From Microlunatus soli (GTDB taxonomy: Bacteria > Actinomycetota > Actinomycetes > Propionibacteriales > Propionibacteriaceae): DNA of 64,000 nucleotides. The position numbers were made by a program, and so were the translations under genes. Of the stretch, positions 62,785 to 64,000 are shown piece after piece (positions within the stretch are counted from its first letter, which is position 1; every line of letters starts with the position of its first letter). The stretch spans positions 5,208,001-5,272,000 of the forward strand of contig NZ_LT629772.1 of NCBI RefSeq assembly GCF_900105385.1, given 5' to 3'. The notes under the pieces are model-generated. The model worked only from the letters and a program-made list of their open reading frames with translations, searched no databases and was not told the origin of the DNA.

Positions 62785-63657
62785 CTAGAGCTCTTCACTG
62801 ATACTGATCGCAGCCGGGCCCGGAGGCCAACCAACCGCAACGGTCCCGCCGCGCTCTTCGAAGGCCGTGCCGACGGCCGCCGCAACTCGCGAGCTGGTCT
62901 GCGATCGTCCTTCTGGATGGTGCCAGATCCGGAGTGTGACTGTCAGCTCCGCCGGATCGGCGGCGATCAGCAGGACGGCCGGACGCGGCGAGTCCAGCAC
63001 CCCTCGAACCGAACGGGTCGCGGTCAGCACGATGTCGGTGGCGCTGGCGAGATGATCGTCGACGTGGCCATTGGAGGGTAGGTCGGCCCGCTTGATCCGG
63101 ACGGCGATCTCCGAACGCGCCTGCTTGCTTGCGGAGTAGTTGACCAGCGCACTGTCCATCACAGCATGGTTGGGCAGGTGCGCGGTGCGACCGTCAAGGG
63201 TTTGAAGTACGACCGACCTGGAGTTCAGTCCTTTAACGTATCCGCGGTAGCCGCAGGTCTCCACCAGATCTCCGAGACGAACCGGATGGCGGGCCTGGAT
63301 GACAAGCCCGGCGCCGAAGTTGTCGGCGATGCCACGGATCACCAGATACACCGAGGCCAGCACCAGCAGGGTAGCCGCCAAGACTGGCTGTATCGGTGCC
63401 CCGAGGATGGCCAACAGCACACCGGCCCCCAGGATGAGGACCAGATAGCGAGCGATCCGAGCGGCCTGGAGAGCAAGGTCATCGGCTACCCCGTTGACGC
63501 TGTGCCCGATCCGCAACACGAGTCGATAGACGACGCGGCCGGCGATCACAGTGCCGATCACGGCGACGACCGCCCAGAGCACCGTCGCCAGCGTGAGGTC
63601 GAGCCCGGCCAGCGGAATCTTCACCTCGGCGGGTGGAAAACTCGAGCCGGGGGTCAT
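62785..63657 (-). CDS. MscS-type mechanosensitive channel
   Basis: 290 aa from ATG 63657 (the frame to 63867 is not needed). Three helices: LATVLWAVVAVIGTVIAGRVVYRL, ARIARYLVLILGAGVLLAILG and LAATLLVLASVYLVIRGIADNFGAGLVI (pore). Then the beta domain RLGDLVETCGYRGYVKGLNSRSVVLQTLDGRTAHLPNHAVMDSALVNYS, the MscS signature. It opens at high membrane tension (osmotic downshift). With SulP and other membrane proteins it suits an osmotic/stress response role. Confidence 0.85.
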   Translation of the reverse strand: MTPGSSFPPAEVKIPLAGLDLTLATVLWAVVAVIGTVIAGRVVYRLVLRIGHSVNGVADDLALQAARIARYLVLILGAGVLLAILGAPIQPVLAATLLVLASVYLVIRGIADNFGAGLVIQARHPVRLGDLVETCGYRGYVKGLNSRSVVLQTLDGRTAHLPNHAVMDSALVNYSASKQARSEIAVRIKRADLPSNGHVDDHLASATDIVLTATRSVRGVLDSPRPAVLLIAADPAELTVTLRIWHHPEGRSQTSSRVAAAVGTAFEERGGTVAVGWPPGPAAISISEEL

Positions 63658-63722
63658 GGCGTCGTCGACCGACGTACGGACCGGGTCACTCTTCGAGCAT
63701 CCACGGAGCACAGGGAGGTGGC

Positions 63723-63741
63723 CTCGCCCGAAACCGGTGAG
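63723..63741. promoter_or_regulatory. 19-bp dyad, copy E (MscS / GAP divergent gap)
   Basis: ctcgcccgaaaccggtgag, one mismatch in the left arm. It lies 66-84 bases before MscS and 147-165 bases before the GAP gene, so it can serve both. On the GAP strand TAGCGT starts 21 bases after it. Confidence 0.5.
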
Positions 63742-63887
63742 GGCATCTAGATCGTCCGAACATAGCGTCGGCGGCGTCGACGCGACACTACCGCCAGCCA
63801 GCCGGGCGCCCGCTGGCGGTGAACGAAGGACACAACAGCCGAAGGCCACAGCAGGCGATCGGCACAACAGTCGAAGGCGGCGCGGAC

Positions 63888-64000
63888 ATGGGACAGGTGA
63901 TCGGAGACATTCTGCCGATCGCGCTTGCCATCGCGATCTCTCCGATGCCGATCATGGCCGTGGTGCTGATGTTGATGTCGGCACACGGCCGGGGTGCGTC
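63888..64000 (+). CDS. GAP (Sap, sulfolipid-addressing) family protein, 5' part
   Basis: Open at the window end; 37 residues seen from ATG 63888. ILPIALAIAISPMPIMAVVLMLMSAHGRGA is the typical first helix of the GAP family (PF11139-like, LALgiAlSPlPi), which exports lipids such as sulfolipid-1 in mycobacteria. The rest of the gene lies beyond the window. Divergent from MscS, sharing the copy E dyad. Confidence 0.7.
   Translation, partial: MGQVIGDILPIALAIAISPMPIMAVVLMLMSAHGRGA

Noticed and set aside
1-64000. CRISPR array, prophage or insertion sequence
   Set aside because: No regularly spaced direct repeats, no cas, phage or transposase genes found.

Overview
The window is high-GC DNA (GTG and TTG starts are common, many genes overlap by 4 bp, several starts look leaderless) and reads as the chromosome of an actinobacterium. 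The F420-type PPOX protein, the otsA/otsB pair, Zur control of znu genes, 13E12-type nuclease and ECF41 locus all fit Actinobacteria; a Propionibacteriales (Microlunatus-like) host is my guess and is not proven by the sequence. There is no plasmid, phage or CRISPR signature; the dispersed GAGC(T/C)TGTCGAAGG repeats are chromosomal repeats.

Layout. 1-1250: 3' part of a tyrosyl-tRNA synthetase and a decayed methyltransferase. 1289-4556: zinc import operon znuA-znuC-znuB-zur behind a Zur box. 4640-8927: housekeeping genes (monooxygenase-like, glyS, dusB, GDPD, DinB). 8942-13658: the most interesting region, a compact RiPP (ribosomal peptide) cluster: a 45-aa precursor-like peptide, a YcaO, a TfuA and an MFS exporter in one tightly packed operon, with a methyltransferase divergent from it. 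YcaO plus TfuA is the enzyme pair linked to backbone thioamide formation. 13705-17999: MarR regulator and a two-in-one ABC exporter. 18084-21332: PPOX, dGTPase-like, CocE hydrolase. 21533-28245: 13E12 nuclease, phosphotransferase, AraC/PhyH pair, TrmB-type regulator with a clear operator, and a divergent short PurA-like protein. 28352-32635: ECF41 sigma factor locus, FetB-like and NCS1 permeases. 32694-37915: DCC protein, membrane glycosyltransferase, dnaG and a sigma factor. 37987-38188: tRNA-Glu and tRNA-Asn. 38282-46158: trehalose synthesis pair, methyltransferase, quinone-type reductase, kinase and acetyltransferase joined by a probable frameshift, aldo/keto reductase. 46322: tRNA-Met. 47042-53744: MarR/MMPL efflux pair and arylsulfatase. 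53857-56637: large LuxR (LAL) regulator.

56638-64000 is a block of membrane and stress-type genes (DUF7144-like, two SulP transporters, a small membrane protein, DUF1269, DUF4203-like, MscS channel, GAP family). Five copies of one 19-bp dyad, consensus CTCACC-N7-GGTGAG, sit 34-102 bp in front of the transcription units here, twice exactly 22 bp before an identical TACGTT -10 element. I read this as a local regulon controlled by one dimeric activator that is not named by the sequence.

The two best leads for something undescribed are the YcaO-TfuA peptide cluster at 10271-13658 and the dyad-controlled membrane gene block at 57010-64000.
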